A model generated the notes under the pieces. It was given only the letters and a program-made list of their open reading frames with translations. It was not told where the DNA came from and did not search any database. Both the position numbers and the translations under genes were made by a program. A DNA stretch of 64,000 nt from Natronomonas halophila (GTDB lineage: Archaea > Halobacteriota > Halobacteria > Halobacteriales > Haloarculaceae), in the NCBI RefSeq assembly GCF_013391085.1, contig NZ_CP058334.1:310001-374000 (forward strand), in the 5' to 3' direction. Of the stretch, positions 1 to 7,933 are shown piece after piece; position 1 is the first letter of the stretch, and each line of letters starts with the position of its first letter.

Positions 1-2330
1 AAGACCGAGCCGATGATGGCCAGCAGCGCAACGACTGCGCCGAAGCCGGCACCGTCACCGTCGGACATGCCGTCGGCGTCGTTGCCGCCGCCCATCGTTT
101 CGGTCCCTTCATTCATACTTTCGACCGTCAGCGAGGCGTCGTCGACGACCGCGCTCCCGTCTGCGGTGTAGGGGCCGTCGCTTTCGCCTTCACTGGAGAC
201 GAAGTCGTATTCCTCGTTGCCGTTCGTATCGAGGTGGGGCATGGCGACTGCCGTGCCGTCCTCCTCGTAGGAACTGTCCAGCGACACCTCGATGTCGGAG
301 TGCTGGCCGGCTTCGAGGTACTCGCTCGTGCCACGGACGCTGTCGAAGACCGCGCCGTCAAGCACGGAGCCGTCGTGGATGGTGACGAACCCGCCGTGGG
401 ACAGCGACGCGCTGTCGACCGTCACGGTGCTGCCGTCGGTGGTCTGGTCGCTGATGGAGACCTCCGCGGTCTGGACTGCCGAAACGTTCGCCGCGGCGAC
501 CACGGCGCCGCCACCGGCGACGTACGGCGCGTCCTCGGCGGCCTCACTGGAGACGAAGTCGTACTGCTGGTTGCCGTTCGTGTCCTGATGCGGCATCGCC
601 ACGAAGGTGTCCTCGCCGCCGGGCACCTCGTCGATCTCGACTTCGACGTTCTGGTGCGTGCCGGGGGCGAGGTACTCGCTCGTGCCACGGACGCTGTCGA
701 AGACGTCACCGTCGAGGACTGTCGAGTCGTGAATCGTCACGAAGCCACCGTTGTGGAGCGTGACGTTGTCGACCGTGACAGTGTTCTCGACGTTCTCCTG
801 GCTGGAGAAGGACACCTGCGCGAGCACGCTCATGCGAGCGGTGTCGACGACTGCGCCGCCAGCGTAGGTGTAGGGACCGTCGTCGGCGCCCTCACTGGTG
901 ACGAAGTCGTACTGCTCGTTGTCGTTCGTATCCTGGTGGGCCATCGGAACCACCGTCTGGGACGTCTTCAGCGGTTCGTCGAGCTGAATCGTGACGTTGT
1001 GGTGGTGGCCTGCTTCGAGGTACTGGCTCGTGCCACGGACGCTACCGAGGGTTTCGCCGGCGAAGAGCGAGGAGTCGTGAATCGTCACGAAGCCGCTCTC
1101 CGCGAGGTCGACGGTGTCGACGACGACCGTGTTACCGTTCACACGCGCGTTGTCCATGCTCACTTCCGCGGAGATGGTCGCGTTGGCCGTGTCGACGACC
1201 GCGTCATCGTCGTCGGTCGTGTACGGGCCGTCGTTTTCGCCTTCGCTGTCAGCGAAGTCGTATTCCTGATTGTCGTTCGTGTCGCGGTGGGCCATCGGGA
1301 CGAGGGTGTCGTCCTCTTCGAGCGGTTCGTCGAGGTGGATGCCCACGTTCCGGTGGAGACCCGGTTCGAGGTATTCGGAAGAGCCACGGATGCTACCGAA
1401 GACCTCGCCGTCGAGGACTGTCGAGTCGTGAACCGTCACGAAGCCACCCTCAGCGACGAACACCTCGTCGACGGTAACGTAGTGGCCGGAAGTCGCGGTG
1501 TCGTTCATCGTGACCGTGGTCTCGTCGGTCGGCGTCACGGCCGCGGTGTCGAGGACGGCTTCATCCTGGTCGTTGACGAAGGGGCCGTCCTCACCGCCCT
1601 CGGATTCCGCGAAGTCGTACTGCTGGTTGTCGTTCGTATCCTGGTGGGCCATCGGAATGAGGGTGTCCTCGTTCTGGAGTTCGTCGTCCAGTTGGACCCG
1701 AACGTTCTCGTGGACGCCGGCTTCGAGGTACTGGCTCGTGCCACGAATGCTGTCGAAGGTTGCGCTATCGAGCAGCGAGGAGTCGTGAATCGTCACGAAG
1801 CCGTCCTCGGAGAGCTCGACGCGGTCGACGACGACGGAGGAGCCGTCGGTCGGCTGGTCGCCCATCTGGACCGTCGCGCTGACGGTCACGTTGGCGGTGT
1901 TGACGACCGCCTCACCGTCGGCGGTGTAGGGGCCGTCGGCTTCCCCGCTGCTGGAGACGAACGAGTAAATCCGGTCACCGTCCGTATCACGGTGCGGCAT
2001 GGCGACGAGGGTGTCGTCCTCGGCAAGCGGCTCGTCGAGGGTCACGGTGACGTTCTCGTGGGTGCCCGGCTCCAAGTAGTCGGAGGAGCCACGCACGCTC
2101 GTGAAGACGGCTTCGCCGCCGTCGAGGACGGTCGAATCGTGGATGGTGACGAACCCGCCGTCGGGTACCGTCACTTCGTCGACGACGACCGTCGTGCCGC
2201 CGGAGGTCTGTTGGGAAATCGTTGCGTCTGCGGACTGACTCTGGGCGCCGACCGTTCCGGCGAACCCGAAGGCCACGCCGCTCGTGACCAGCAGGAACGC
2301 CATTAGGACAGCACCTATGCTACGATGCAT
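1..2330 (-). CDS. Secreted DUF7282 repeat surface protein (C-terminus cut by window edge)
   Basis: My own translation of the minus strand gives an open frame from the ATG at 2330 to the window edge. Residues 1-30 are a signal peptide ending in VGAQ. Six repeats of about 110-130 residues follow, each built on a VVVD-x-V start, an FVTIHDS core, then SxRG-[ST]S-x-YLEPG and a PMxHxDTNxNxxYDF segment. This is the haloarchaeal DUF7282 pattern. At least seven N-x-[ST] sequons are present. Before the cut, an acidic Gly/Asp stretch leads into GAGFGAVVALLAIIGS, a hydrophobic tail like archaeosortase (PGF-CTERM) anchors but with AGF. The protein is probably cell-surface; its ligand is unknown. The long plus-strand frame over the repeats is a shadow. 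Confidence 0.85.
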   Translation of the reverse strand, partial: MHRSIGAVLMAFLLVTSGVAFGFAGTVGAQSQSADATISQQTSGGTTVVVDEVTVPDGGFVTIHDSTVLDGGEAVFTSVRGSSDYLEPGTHENVTVTLDEPLAEDDTLVAMPHRDTDGDRIYSFVSSSGEADGPYTADGEAVVNTANVTVSATVQMGDQPTDGSSVVVDRVELSEDGFVTIHDSSLLDSATFDSIRGTSQYLEAGVHENVRVQLDDELQNEDTLIPMAHQDTNDNQQYDFAESEGGEDGPFVNDQDEAVLDTAAVTPTDETTVTMNDTATSGHYVTVDEVFVAEGGFVTVHDSTVLDGEVFGSIRGSSEYLEPGLHRNVGIHLDEPLEEDDTLVPMAHRDTNDNQEYDFADSEGENDGPYTTDDDDAVVDTANATISAEVSMDNARVNGNTVVVDTVDLAESGFVTIHDSSLFAGETLGSVRGTSQYLEAGHHHNVTIQLDEPLKTSQTVVPMAHQDTNDNEQYDFVTSEGADDGPYTYAGGAVVDTARMSVLAQVSFSSQENVENTVTVDNVTLHNGGFVTIHDSTVLDGDVFDSVRGTSEYLAPGTHQNVEVEIDEVPGGEDTFVAMPHQDTNGNQQYDFVSSEAAEDAPYVAGGGAVVAAANVSAVQTAEVSISDQTTDGSTVTVDSASLSHGGFVTIHDGSVLDGAVFDSVRGTSEYLEAGQHSDIEVSLDSSYEEDGTAVAMPHLDTNGNEEYDFVSSEGESDGPYTADGSAVVDDASLTVESMNEGTETMGGGNDADGMSDGDGAGFGAVVALLAIIGSV

Positions 2331-2347
2331 GGGTATACCTTCTCAAA

Positions 2348-2357
2348 CATATAAAAA
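2348..2357 (-). promoter_or_regulatory. TATA box of the DUF7282 protein gene
   Basis: Minus strand reads TTTTTATATG, centred about 23 bases before the ATG at 2330. This spacing predicts a leaderless transcript. The rest of the interval up to 2558 shows no further feature that I can support. Confidence 0.6.
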
Positions 2358-2558
2358 GGCGTTTGCCGAACTAAGGCCCAAATTCATCCCAGAGGAATAC
2401 AGAATCGACAGAAGAGACTCCATTCCGTCCGGTTCGTGTTCGCATCGCTACGGGAAGGTTTCGCTGAAATGATGTTATAAAACAGTTACCGGGCGACGGC
2501 GGGGGTTCGGTAGGCCGTGTCTACCGACGTGATGGAACCGTTCGGATGGGAAGGGCGG

Positions 2559-2864
2559 TCAGTCCCAGGTGACCCACGTCAGGAAGGCCAGCCCGATGAA
2601 CTGGAGCACGCGGAGCAACGCGAGGGCGGTCTGGGCGATGGGCGGGACCATCTGGTCGTTGTGAATCCAGGCGTTCAGTCCCGGATGGAGGATGAAGAAG
2701 TAGACCATCATCAGGTTCTCCCCGAGGAGGAAGAAGCTGAACATGACCAGCCCCAGCGTGTGTTTCGAGCGGATTTGCCACCAGTTGCGGCCCCAGACGT
2801 AGAGGAGCCCGGCAAGTAGGACGGTATTCAGGACGGCGAAGACCTGCACGATACGTACGAGCAC
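2559..2864 (-). CDS. Small three-helix membrane protein
   Basis: This is a 101-residue protein starting at a GTG (2864). Three hydrophobic segments lie at about 5-25, 37-60 and 75-97, with a WGRNWWQIRSKHT loop between the first two. I do not recognise a family with a known function. It lies 54 bases after a winged-helix regulator gene on the same strand, so the regulator may control it, but a good TATA-like sequence at 2889-2899 suggests its own promoter. The last residues (VTWD) sit at the membrane edge. Confidence 0.6.
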   Translation of the reverse strand: MLVRIVQVFAVLNTVLLAGLLYVWGRNWWQIRSKHTLGLVMFSFFLLGENLMMVYFFILHPGLNAWIHNDQMVPPIAQTALALLRVLQFIGLAFLTWVTWD

Positions 2865-2888
2865 TATACATCACCTTCCAATCTGACG

Positions 2889-2899
2889 TACATATACAC
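2889..2899 (-). promoter_or_regulatory. TATA-like box before the small membrane protein
   Basis: The sequence TACATATACAC (plus-strand letters) lies about 28 bases before the GTG start at 2864. This fits a leaderless archaeal promoter inside the gap between the regulator and the membrane protein genes. Confidence 0.45.
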
Positions 2900-2918
2900 T
2901 TTCCCAAATTCACCCATA

Positions 2919-3194
2919 TTAGGTCACCTTCTCCAAGATTTCCTCGACGGTGTCCCAGTGGACCCGCGTCGATTCGCTCGGCAAGTAGACCTTCCCGTAG
3001 TCGTCGCCGCTGTCGGTGACGACGTTGTTGTCTTCGAGCACCTCGAGATGGTGTCTGACCGTCTTGTAATCGAGTTCGAGGTCCTCAGCCAGTTGATTGG
3101 CGTTTCGCGGCCGCTCGTCCAGCGCCCGCAGGATGCGGGCGCGGTTCGCCCCACCCCGAGTTCCGGAGAGCACATACCAGAGGGCCGCCTCCAT
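2919..3194 (-). CDS. Winged-helix DNA-binding regulator (ArsR-like)
   Basis: The protein has 91 residues if it starts at the ATG at 3194, where the conserved MEAALWYVLSGTRGG begins; an in-frame start at 3215 would add seven residues. GGANRARILRAL, then NQLAEDLELDYKTVRHHLEVLEDNNVV, form a helix-turn-helix with recognition helix and are followed by a beta-wing (GDDYGKVYLPS). This is the pattern of haloarchaeal ArsR/MarR-like one-domain regulators. No metal-binding Cys motif is seen, so it is probably not a metal sensor. The next gene downstream is the small membrane protein. Confidence 0.75.
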   Translation of the reverse strand: MEAALWYVLSGTRGGANRARILRALDERPRNANQLAEDLELDYKTVRHHLEVLEDNNVVTDSGDDYGKVYLPSESTRVHWDTVEEILEKVT

Positions 3195-3245
3195 TACCAA
3201 CGCACACACAGGCATCCGACGTAAAAGAGGGGGATTCCGGCGGGT

Positions 3246-3530
3246 CTAGACAGTAAAAAGGTGTCCCTCAGTTGGCACCTCAAAGATGCCCATTCGCGCA
3301 CCCGCGTCCATCCACCCATGCCCGTACGAGAACGACGCCAGCGCGTTCACGAGGTCGTCCTCCTCGCGGAAGTGCCGGCCGTCTTCGAGATACGACCGGG
3401 CCATCTCCTCGTATTCCAGCGCGGCGTCGTGCAGCGGCGTTCCTTCCTGCGGGGCGATTTCGGCGGCGTCCAGCGCCTCCGCCAGCAGTCGCTCGTAGCG
3501 GTCCGTTTTCTCTTCGAGGTCGGCGGCCAT
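3246..3530 (-). CDS. DUF357 family protein
   Basis: A 94-residue, mostly helical protein. It has a Glu/Lys-rich start (LEEKTDRYERLLAEAL), then YEEMARSYLEDGRHFREEDDLVNALASFSYGHGWMDAG. The pattern of an alpha-helical hairpin with a conserved FSYGHGWMDAG matches the archaeal DUF357 family, which often sits near translation or RNA genes. The biochemical role is not known. It lies downstream of aIF2-beta on the same strand, but 195 bases with a hairpin cluster separate the two, so separate transcription is likely. Confidence 0.7.
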   Translation of the reverse strand: MAADLEEKTDRYERLLAEALDAAEIAPQEGTPLHDAALEYEEMARSYLEDGRHFREEDDLVNALASFSYGHGWMDAGARMGIFEVPTEGHLFTV

Positions 3531-3640
3531 AGCGAGGGTATCGACCGCCTACTAAAAGAGTACCAGCATCGGTTTTCGAGTAAGGAGATTCCTAAACGGT
3601 CGAACAGAGGGGCGGGTAAAACAGACGTTAGCATCCGCGA

Positions 3641-3689
3641 GCGAACGGAGTGAGCGAGCGGTTCGCGGCGCCGAGCGAAGCGAGGCGCC
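3641..3689. repeat. Two back-to-back intergenic hairpins
   Basis: GCGAAC (3641-3646) pairs with GTTCGC (3661-3666). Directly after it, GGCGCC (3667-3672) pairs with GGCGCC (3684-3689) around the 11-base spacer GAGCGAAGCGA. The pair lies 37-85 bases past the stop of the aIF2-beta gene (minus strand). The interval 3531-3725 holds no gene that I can support. Similar hairpins occur near 61050-61190. Confidence 0.6.
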
Positions 3690-3725
3690 GTAGCGCGCCA
3701 GACCGGCGGAGCGTGCAAAAAGTGG

Positions 3726-4130
3726 CTAGTTCCCAGCTGCCGACCGCGCGCCGCAGGCCTCACACCGGAGCAGTTCGGCGCCGTTTTCCTTCTCGATACG
3801 CGTGTCCGGAAGGCCACACTCCGGGCAGATGACGTAGCCGTCGACGTATTCGTCCATGGCCTCCTGAACCCGGTTGCGACGGAACTCGCCGGTCAGGCGG
3901 AGCCGCCCCCGTTCGTCGATGGTCGCGGAGGTCCCGAGTTCGTTCTGGAGGTATTTCATCACGTGGTCCTCGGTGCGGTCCAGCGTGTCGATAGTGGACT
4001 GGAAGTTCTCGTAGACAGTGACGTTGCCCTCCTGTCGGACGTCCGGGTCGGGAAGGTCGAAGCGGCTTGCGGCCTCCTCGATATCGGGCGTCTCCTCGAT
4101 GGCGCGGTCGAGTTGCTCTTCGTAGTCCAT
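3726..4130 (-). CDS. eif2b: Translation initiation factor aIF2 subunit beta
   Basis: The 134-residue length is normal for archaeal aIF2-beta. The N-terminal helix is followed by a core with EGNVTVYENFQSTIDTL and by the RNA-binding-like part (LGTSATIDERGRLRLTGEF). A C-terminal zinc ribbon has C-x2-C (VICPECGLPDTR) and C-x2-C (LRCEACGA). With the alpha and gamma subunits it forms the factor that brings initiator Met-tRNA to the small ribosomal subunit. The other subunit genes are not in this window. A palindrome overlaps its upstream region (4139-4159). Confidence 0.93.
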   Translation of the reverse strand: MDYEEQLDRAIEETPDIEEAASRFDLPDPDVRQEGNVTVYENFQSTIDTLDRTEDHVMKYLQNELGTSATIDERGRLRLTGEFRRNRVQEAMDEYVDGYVICPECGLPDTRIEKENGAELLRCEACGARSAAGN

Positions 4131-4138
4131 GACTACTC

Positions 4139-4159
4139 TTTTCCCCTCCTCGGGGAAAA
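4139..4159 (-). promoter_or_regulatory. Inverted repeat before aIF2-beta
   Basis: TTTTCCCC (4139-4146) and GGGGAAAA (4152-4159) form a perfect 8-base inverted repeat with a TCCTC spacer, ending 9 bases before the start codon at 4130. Read on the minus strand it also supplies a GGAGG purine run, so it could be an operator, a leader hairpin or a ribosome-binding element. The A/T run at 4156-4164 may act as the TATA element. Confidence 0.4.
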
Positions 4160-4290
4160 ATTTTCCCAGAAATCGACAGCCCTTGCCGGAAATCCGAAAC
4201 CGTTGGTAACGATACGCACGGAGCGTCTATCGGGGATATGTGTTAACCTGTGTCAGGATAGTTCTATATGTCCCGAGTCGCTACGCGCAT

Positions 4291-4533
4291 ATGACCATGA
4301 AAAAGCAGGAGCTCATTCATCTCCACGGCCTGCTTGCAGAGGTATGCAACCACTACGAGCAGGTAGCCGATTGTGAAGTCGAACACCAGAAATACACCGA
4401 ACTCGGCGTTCGACCGACATCGATCCACAAATCAAAAACCGACCACAAGGCAGCTGTTTTCGCGCTCGCTGACGGACTCACTGAAGAGATGAGCTCGGAA
4501 GCCGAGACGCCGGTCTCCGCAACGGCCGACTAA
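4291..4533 (+). CDS. UPF0058 family protein
   Basis: An 80-residue protein starting MTMKKQELIHLHGLLAEV. The KKQELIHLHGLL start, the CNHYEQ segment and the ELGVRPTSIHKSKTDHK block are typical of the archaeal UPF0058 family, in which a helical bundle is expected. The ATG at 4291 is preferred; 4297 is a close alternative, and the upstream extension to 4240 lacks coding character. The T/A-rich TTCTATATG at 4262-4270 is a suitable promoter element. Its function is unknown. Confidence 0.8.
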   Translation: MTMKKQELIHLHGLLAEVCNHYEQVADCEVEHQKYTELGVRPTSIHKSKTDHKAAVFALADGLTEEMSSEAETPVSATAD

Positions 4534-4584
4534 CCTCGCCGATAGCGCGGCGGTTCTCTCAGAACGCAACACCCGACAGCGGCG

Positions 4585-5025
4585 CTACTCGTCGATCAGT
4601 TCCTCGAACTCCGGGAGGACTTCGTCGTCGTCCTCGCCGTCGGAGTCCGTCTCCGACGTTTCGGCGGCCTCCGCTTCCTCCTCGTCCTCTTCGAGGACCT
4701 CGATTTCCAGAACCTCCAGCGGGATGTTCTTGAGGCGTTTGCCGATCTCCTTGCGGGCGATTCGGGCGGCGTGTTCGTCGCGCTCGACGTTGAAGACGGT
4801 CATCTCCAACTCCAGTGCGACCAACCCCTCGTCGGCCGCGATGAACGCGGGTTCGAGTTCGTCCGCACAATGCGGACAGTCACGGCTCCCCATGCTGATC
4901 TCGACGTAGTTAAGGTCGGGATTCAGCATCTCCCCCGTCTTCGAAATCGCGATTCGCACCGCCTCGTCGGCCGTTGATACGTCGTACACCGGTACCGCGG
5001 CTTCGACGACGACTCGGCAGTCCAT
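4585..5025 (-). CDS. UPF0212 / DUF555 family protein
   Basis: A 146-residue protein starting MDCRVVVEAAVPVYDV, followed by DEAVRIAISKTGEMLNPDLNYVEI and a CPHC pair, all typical of the archaeal DUF555 (UPF0212) family. The last 45 residues are a very acidic tail (repeated E, D). MTN upstream offers an alternative start at 5034. The CPHC pair suggests metal binding, but only one pair is visible. It is divergent from the DNA glycosylase gene with about 115 bases between them. Function is not known. Confidence 0.8.
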   Translation of the reverse strand: MDCRVVVEAAVPVYDVSTADEAVRIAISKTGEMLNPDLNYVEISMGSRDCPHCADELEPAFIAADEGLVALELEMTVFNVERDEHAARIARKEIGKRLKNIPLEVLEIEVLEEDEEEAEAAETSETDSDGEDDDEVLPEFEELIDE

Positions 5026-5140
5026 GTTAGTCATTAACGTCCGAACCGACATGAAGGTTCGGCCGCACGCGATTTGGGACTCACGACCACTCATCGGCGG
5101 GACTCGAAAGGCCGAAACCACCCGACACCTACGGGTAGGT

Positions 5141-6058
5141 ATGGAAACGGGGACGATTCCGATAGCGGACCTCGACGGCGGCCTCGATTTGCAGTCGACC
5201 GTCGAGAGCGGCCAGTCGTATCTGTGGCGCCGCGAGGACGACCGGATGTACGAAACCGACGCGGCCCACGGCGGCGACGCGTGGTATTACACCGTGCTTC
5301 CGGCGACCGAAACCGGGACGAACGAACCCGAAGTCGTCCGCGCGCGCCAGACCGACGGCCGTCTCGACTGGGAAGCGTCCACGCCCAATGCACCTGCCCA
5401 CCTCGAACACCTGCTCCGACTCGACGACGACCTCGATGCAATCATCGACACGACGCCGGAAGACCCGCTCATCGACCGCGCCTACGAGCAGTACGGCGGG
5501 CTCCGTCTCGTCCGGGACCCGCCGTTCGGCTGTCTCATCTCCTTCATCTGCTCAGCACAGATGCGCGTTTCCCGGATTTACGGGATGGTGACGACGCTGG
5601 CCGAGGAGTACGGCGATTCGGTCGCCTTCGACGGCGAGGAGTACCACGCCTTCCCGACGCCCGAACAACTCGCTGAAGCGACCGAAAGCGAACTGCGGGA
5701 CCTCTCTCTGGGCTACCGTGCGCCCTACGTCCAGCGGACCGCCGAGATGGTCGCCAGCGGCGAGGCGACGCCGGAGGAAGCACAGGGACTGGCCTACGAG
5801 GACGCCCGCGAATCGCTGACCCGCTTCGTCGGCGTCGGCGACAAGGTGGCCGACTGCCTCCTCCTGTTTTCGCTCGGCTATCTGGAGGCCGTCCCGCTGG
5901 ATACTTGGATTCGGACCGCCATCGAGGACTACTACCCGGACTGCGAACGCGGTTCCTACACAGACACGTCTCGCGCTATCCGCGAGCAGTTCGGCGGCGA
6001 TTACGCCGGCTATGCTCAGACGTACGTGTTCCATTACCTCCGCAACGGCGGCGAGTAA
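5141..6058 (+). CDS. ogg: 8-oxoguanine DNA glycosylase / AP lyase (OGG family)
   Basis: The product of 305 residues belongs to the HhH-GPD superfamily. An N-terminal OGG-type beta domain (LQSTVESGQSYLWR) precedes the helical part with PPFGCLISFICSAQ. The helix-hairpin-helix GVGDKVADC supplies the likely catalytic Lys (K235), and VPLDTW the Asp (D254), with conventional spacing. It would excise oxidised guanine paired with C and cut the abasic site. The start METGTIPIADLD is chosen because the upstream part of the frame looks non-coding and overlaps the neighbouring gene. The acylphosphatase gene follows 60 bases later. Confidence 0.9.
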   Translation: METGTIPIADLDGGLDLQSTVESGQSYLWRREDDRMYETDAAHGGDAWYYTVLPATETGTNEPEVVRARQTDGRLDWEASTPNAPAHLEHLLRLDDDLDAIIDTTPEDPLIDRAYEQYGGLRLVRDPPFGCLISFICSAQMRVSRIYGMVTTLAEEYGDSVAFDGEEYHAFPTPEQLAEATESELRDLSLGYRAPYVQRTAEMVASGEATPEEAQGLAYEDARESLTRFVGVGDKVADCLLLFSLGYLEAVPLDTWIRTAIEDYYPDCERGSYTDTSRAIREQFGGDYAGYAQTYVFHYLRNGGE

Positions 6059-6118
6059 TCCGGCGTCACCCCCCACGCGGACCTGACGTTTTTGAAGAAT
6101 CCCGCACCATGCACGCCC

Positions 6119-6397
6119 ATGAGCGACCGAACCCGCGCGCACGTCTTCGTCTCCGGGACGGTACAGGGCGTTTACTACCGAGCGACCACTCGCGATACGG
6201 CCCGCGAGCGTGGCGTCGACGGCTGGGTCAAGAACCTCGAGGACGGCCGCGTCGAAGCCGTCTTCGAGGGCGACGAGGACGCCGTCGAGGGGATGGTCGA
6301 GTGGTGTCACACGGGCAGTCCGCAGGCCCGCGTCGATGACGTCGAGGTCGAATACGAACCGCCGGAGGGCCTCGATGGCTTCGAAATACGGTACTGA
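6119..6397 (+). CDS. acyP: Acylphosphatase
   Basis: The 92-residue length and fold pattern match acylphosphatases. The motif VFVSGTVQGVYYRATTRDTA holds the phosphate-binding loop and catalytic Arg (normally GRVQGVGFR; here YYR). GWVKNLEDGRVEAVFEG carries the substrate Asn. It hydrolyses carboxyl-phosphate bonds such as acetyl phosphate in the cytoplasm. It is separated by about 40 bases from the NAD(P)HX repair gene and may be co-transcribed with it. Confidence 0.93.
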   Translation: MSDRTRAHVFVSGTVQGVYYRATTRDTARERGVDGWVKNLEDGRVEAVFEGDEDAVEGMVEWCHTGSPQARVDDVEVEYEPPEGLDGFEIRY

Positions 6398-6439
6398 CAC
6401 GCCGGAAAAATTACCCCCTGACCGCACGAAGCCTCACGT

Positions 6440-7873
6440 ATGATAACGAGCGAGGAGATGGCTGTCGTCGACGCGAACGCCGAGGCCCTCGGCGTGCCTC
6501 GCAAGCAGTTGATGGAGTCGTCGGGCAACGCCGTCGCTCGCGTCGTTCGCGAGCACGCCGCTCCGGGAGATTCCGTGACGCTGGTCTGTGGCCGCGGGAA
6601 CAACGGCGGCGACGCCTTCGTCACCGCGCGGTTCCTCTCGGAGTTCGACGTTACCGTGCTCCTGCTCGGCCGACCTGAGACAATCCGGACCGACATCGCG
6701 CGCGAGAACTGGGACGCCCTGCAGGAAGCCGAAATCGACGCCCGAACGGTGACTGATTCGGCCGGTTTCGACCTCGACGCTCCGGACGTCGTCGTCGACG
6801 CGATGCTCGGAACGGGCGTCACCGGCGCGCTCCGTGAACCCGAGGCGACCGCCGCGCAGGCCATCAACGCAACCGAGGCGACGGTCGTCTCCGTCGACGT
6901 CCCCTCCGGGGTCGACGCCGATACCGGCGAGGCGCCGGGTCCGGCCGTCGAGGCCGACCACGTCGTCACGTTCCACGACGAAAAGCCGGGACTCGCGGAC
7001 CTCGATGCGGACCTGACCGTCGCCGATATCGGCATTCCCGAAGCGGCCGAACTGTTCGTCGAACGGGGCGACCTCCAGCGACTCTCGCGGGACCCGACCG
7101 GACACAAGGGCGATTTCGGCTCCGTCCTCGTTGTCGGGGGCGGCCCCTACACCGGTGCACCGGCGCTGTCCGCACAGGCCGCGCTCCGGGCGGGCGCGGA
7201 CCTCGCCTACGTCGCCTGTCCCGAACCCGTCGCCCGCGAGGTACAGGGCTACAGCGAGAACCTCATCGTCGAAACGCTCCCCGGCGACTACCTCGCGCCG
7301 CCGCACGTCGAGAAGTTGCTGCAGTCGGCCGAGGACGCCGACTGTGTCGTCTTCGGTCCGGGCCTCGGCGACCAGGACGTGACGCTGGAGGCCGTCGCGG
7401 ACTTCCTCGAGGAGTTCTCGGGCACCGCAGTGGTCGACGCCGACGCCCTGCAGGTCGTACCCTCTGTCGAGACCGACGCGACGCTCGTCTGTACGCCCCA
7501 TCAGGGCGAGTTGCGGAAGATGGGCGGCGAGACCGACGACGACTGGCGCGAGCGTGCGGACCTCGTAGCAGACTTCGCCGACGAACTCGGCCACACGCTG
7601 CTGGTCAAGGGTGCTTACGACGTCATCTCGGACGGCGAGACGACCCGCATTAATCGGACGGGCAACCCCGGGATGACCGTCGGCGGTACCGGCGACGTTC
7701 TCGCAGGCGCGACGGGCGCGCTCGCTTGCGTGCTCGACCCCGACGATGCGGCCCCCCTCGCCGCCTACGCCAACGGCCGGGCCGGCGATATCGTCGTCGA
7801 CGAGCAGGGCTACGGTCTCACGGCGACGGACCTCTTCGAAGCCCTCCCGCGGGCGCTGTGGCCCGACGAGTGA
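6440..7873 (+). CDS. nnr: Bifunctional NAD(P)HX epimerase / ADP-dependent dehydratase
   Basis: A 477-residue fusion of two repair enzymes. The N-terminal YjeF domain (about 1-205) has LMESSGNAVARVV, CGRGNNGGDAF and the SVDVPSGVDADTG motif of the epimerase. The C-terminal part (about 215-470) is the ribokinase-like dehydratase with GHKGDFGSVLVVGG, TPHQGEL and the NPGMTVGGTGDVLAG nucleotide site. Together they turn hydrated, damaged NADH and NADPH back to active cofactor. moaC follows 60 bases later. Confidence 0.94.
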   Translation: MITSEEMAVVDANAEALGVPRKQLMESSGNAVARVVREHAAPGDSVTLVCGRGNNGGDAFVTARFLSEFDVTVLLLGRPETIRTDIARENWDALQEAEIDARTVTDSAGFDLDAPDVVVDAMLGTGVTGALREPEATAAQAINATEATVVSVDVPSGVDADTGEAPGPAVEADHVVTFHDEKPGLADLDADLTVADIGIPEAAELFVERGDLQRLSRDPTGHKGDFGSVLVVGGGPYTGAPALSAQAALRAGADLAYVACPEPVAREVQGYSENLIVETLPGDYLAPPHVEKLLQSAEDADCVVFGPGLGDQDVTLEAVADFLEEFSGTAVVDADALQVVPSVETDATLVCTPHQGELRKMGGETDDDWRERADLVADFADELGHTLLVKGAYDVISDGETTRINRTGNPGMTVGGTGDVLAGATGALACVLDPDDAAPLAAYANGRAGDIVVDEQGYGLTATDLFEALPRALWPDE

Positions 7874-7933
7874 GGGGCCTCCAGTCCGCTTCGACCCCGG
7901 TAGTTTTTCGCGCCGTGACTCTCACGTTCGGGT

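Noticed and set aside
234-2306. A 690-codon plus-strand open frame
   Set aside because: It lies opposite the DUF7282 repeat gene; its translation is repetitive, rich in Val/Arg/Asp, and has no signal or family. It is a shadow of the high-GC codons of the true gene.
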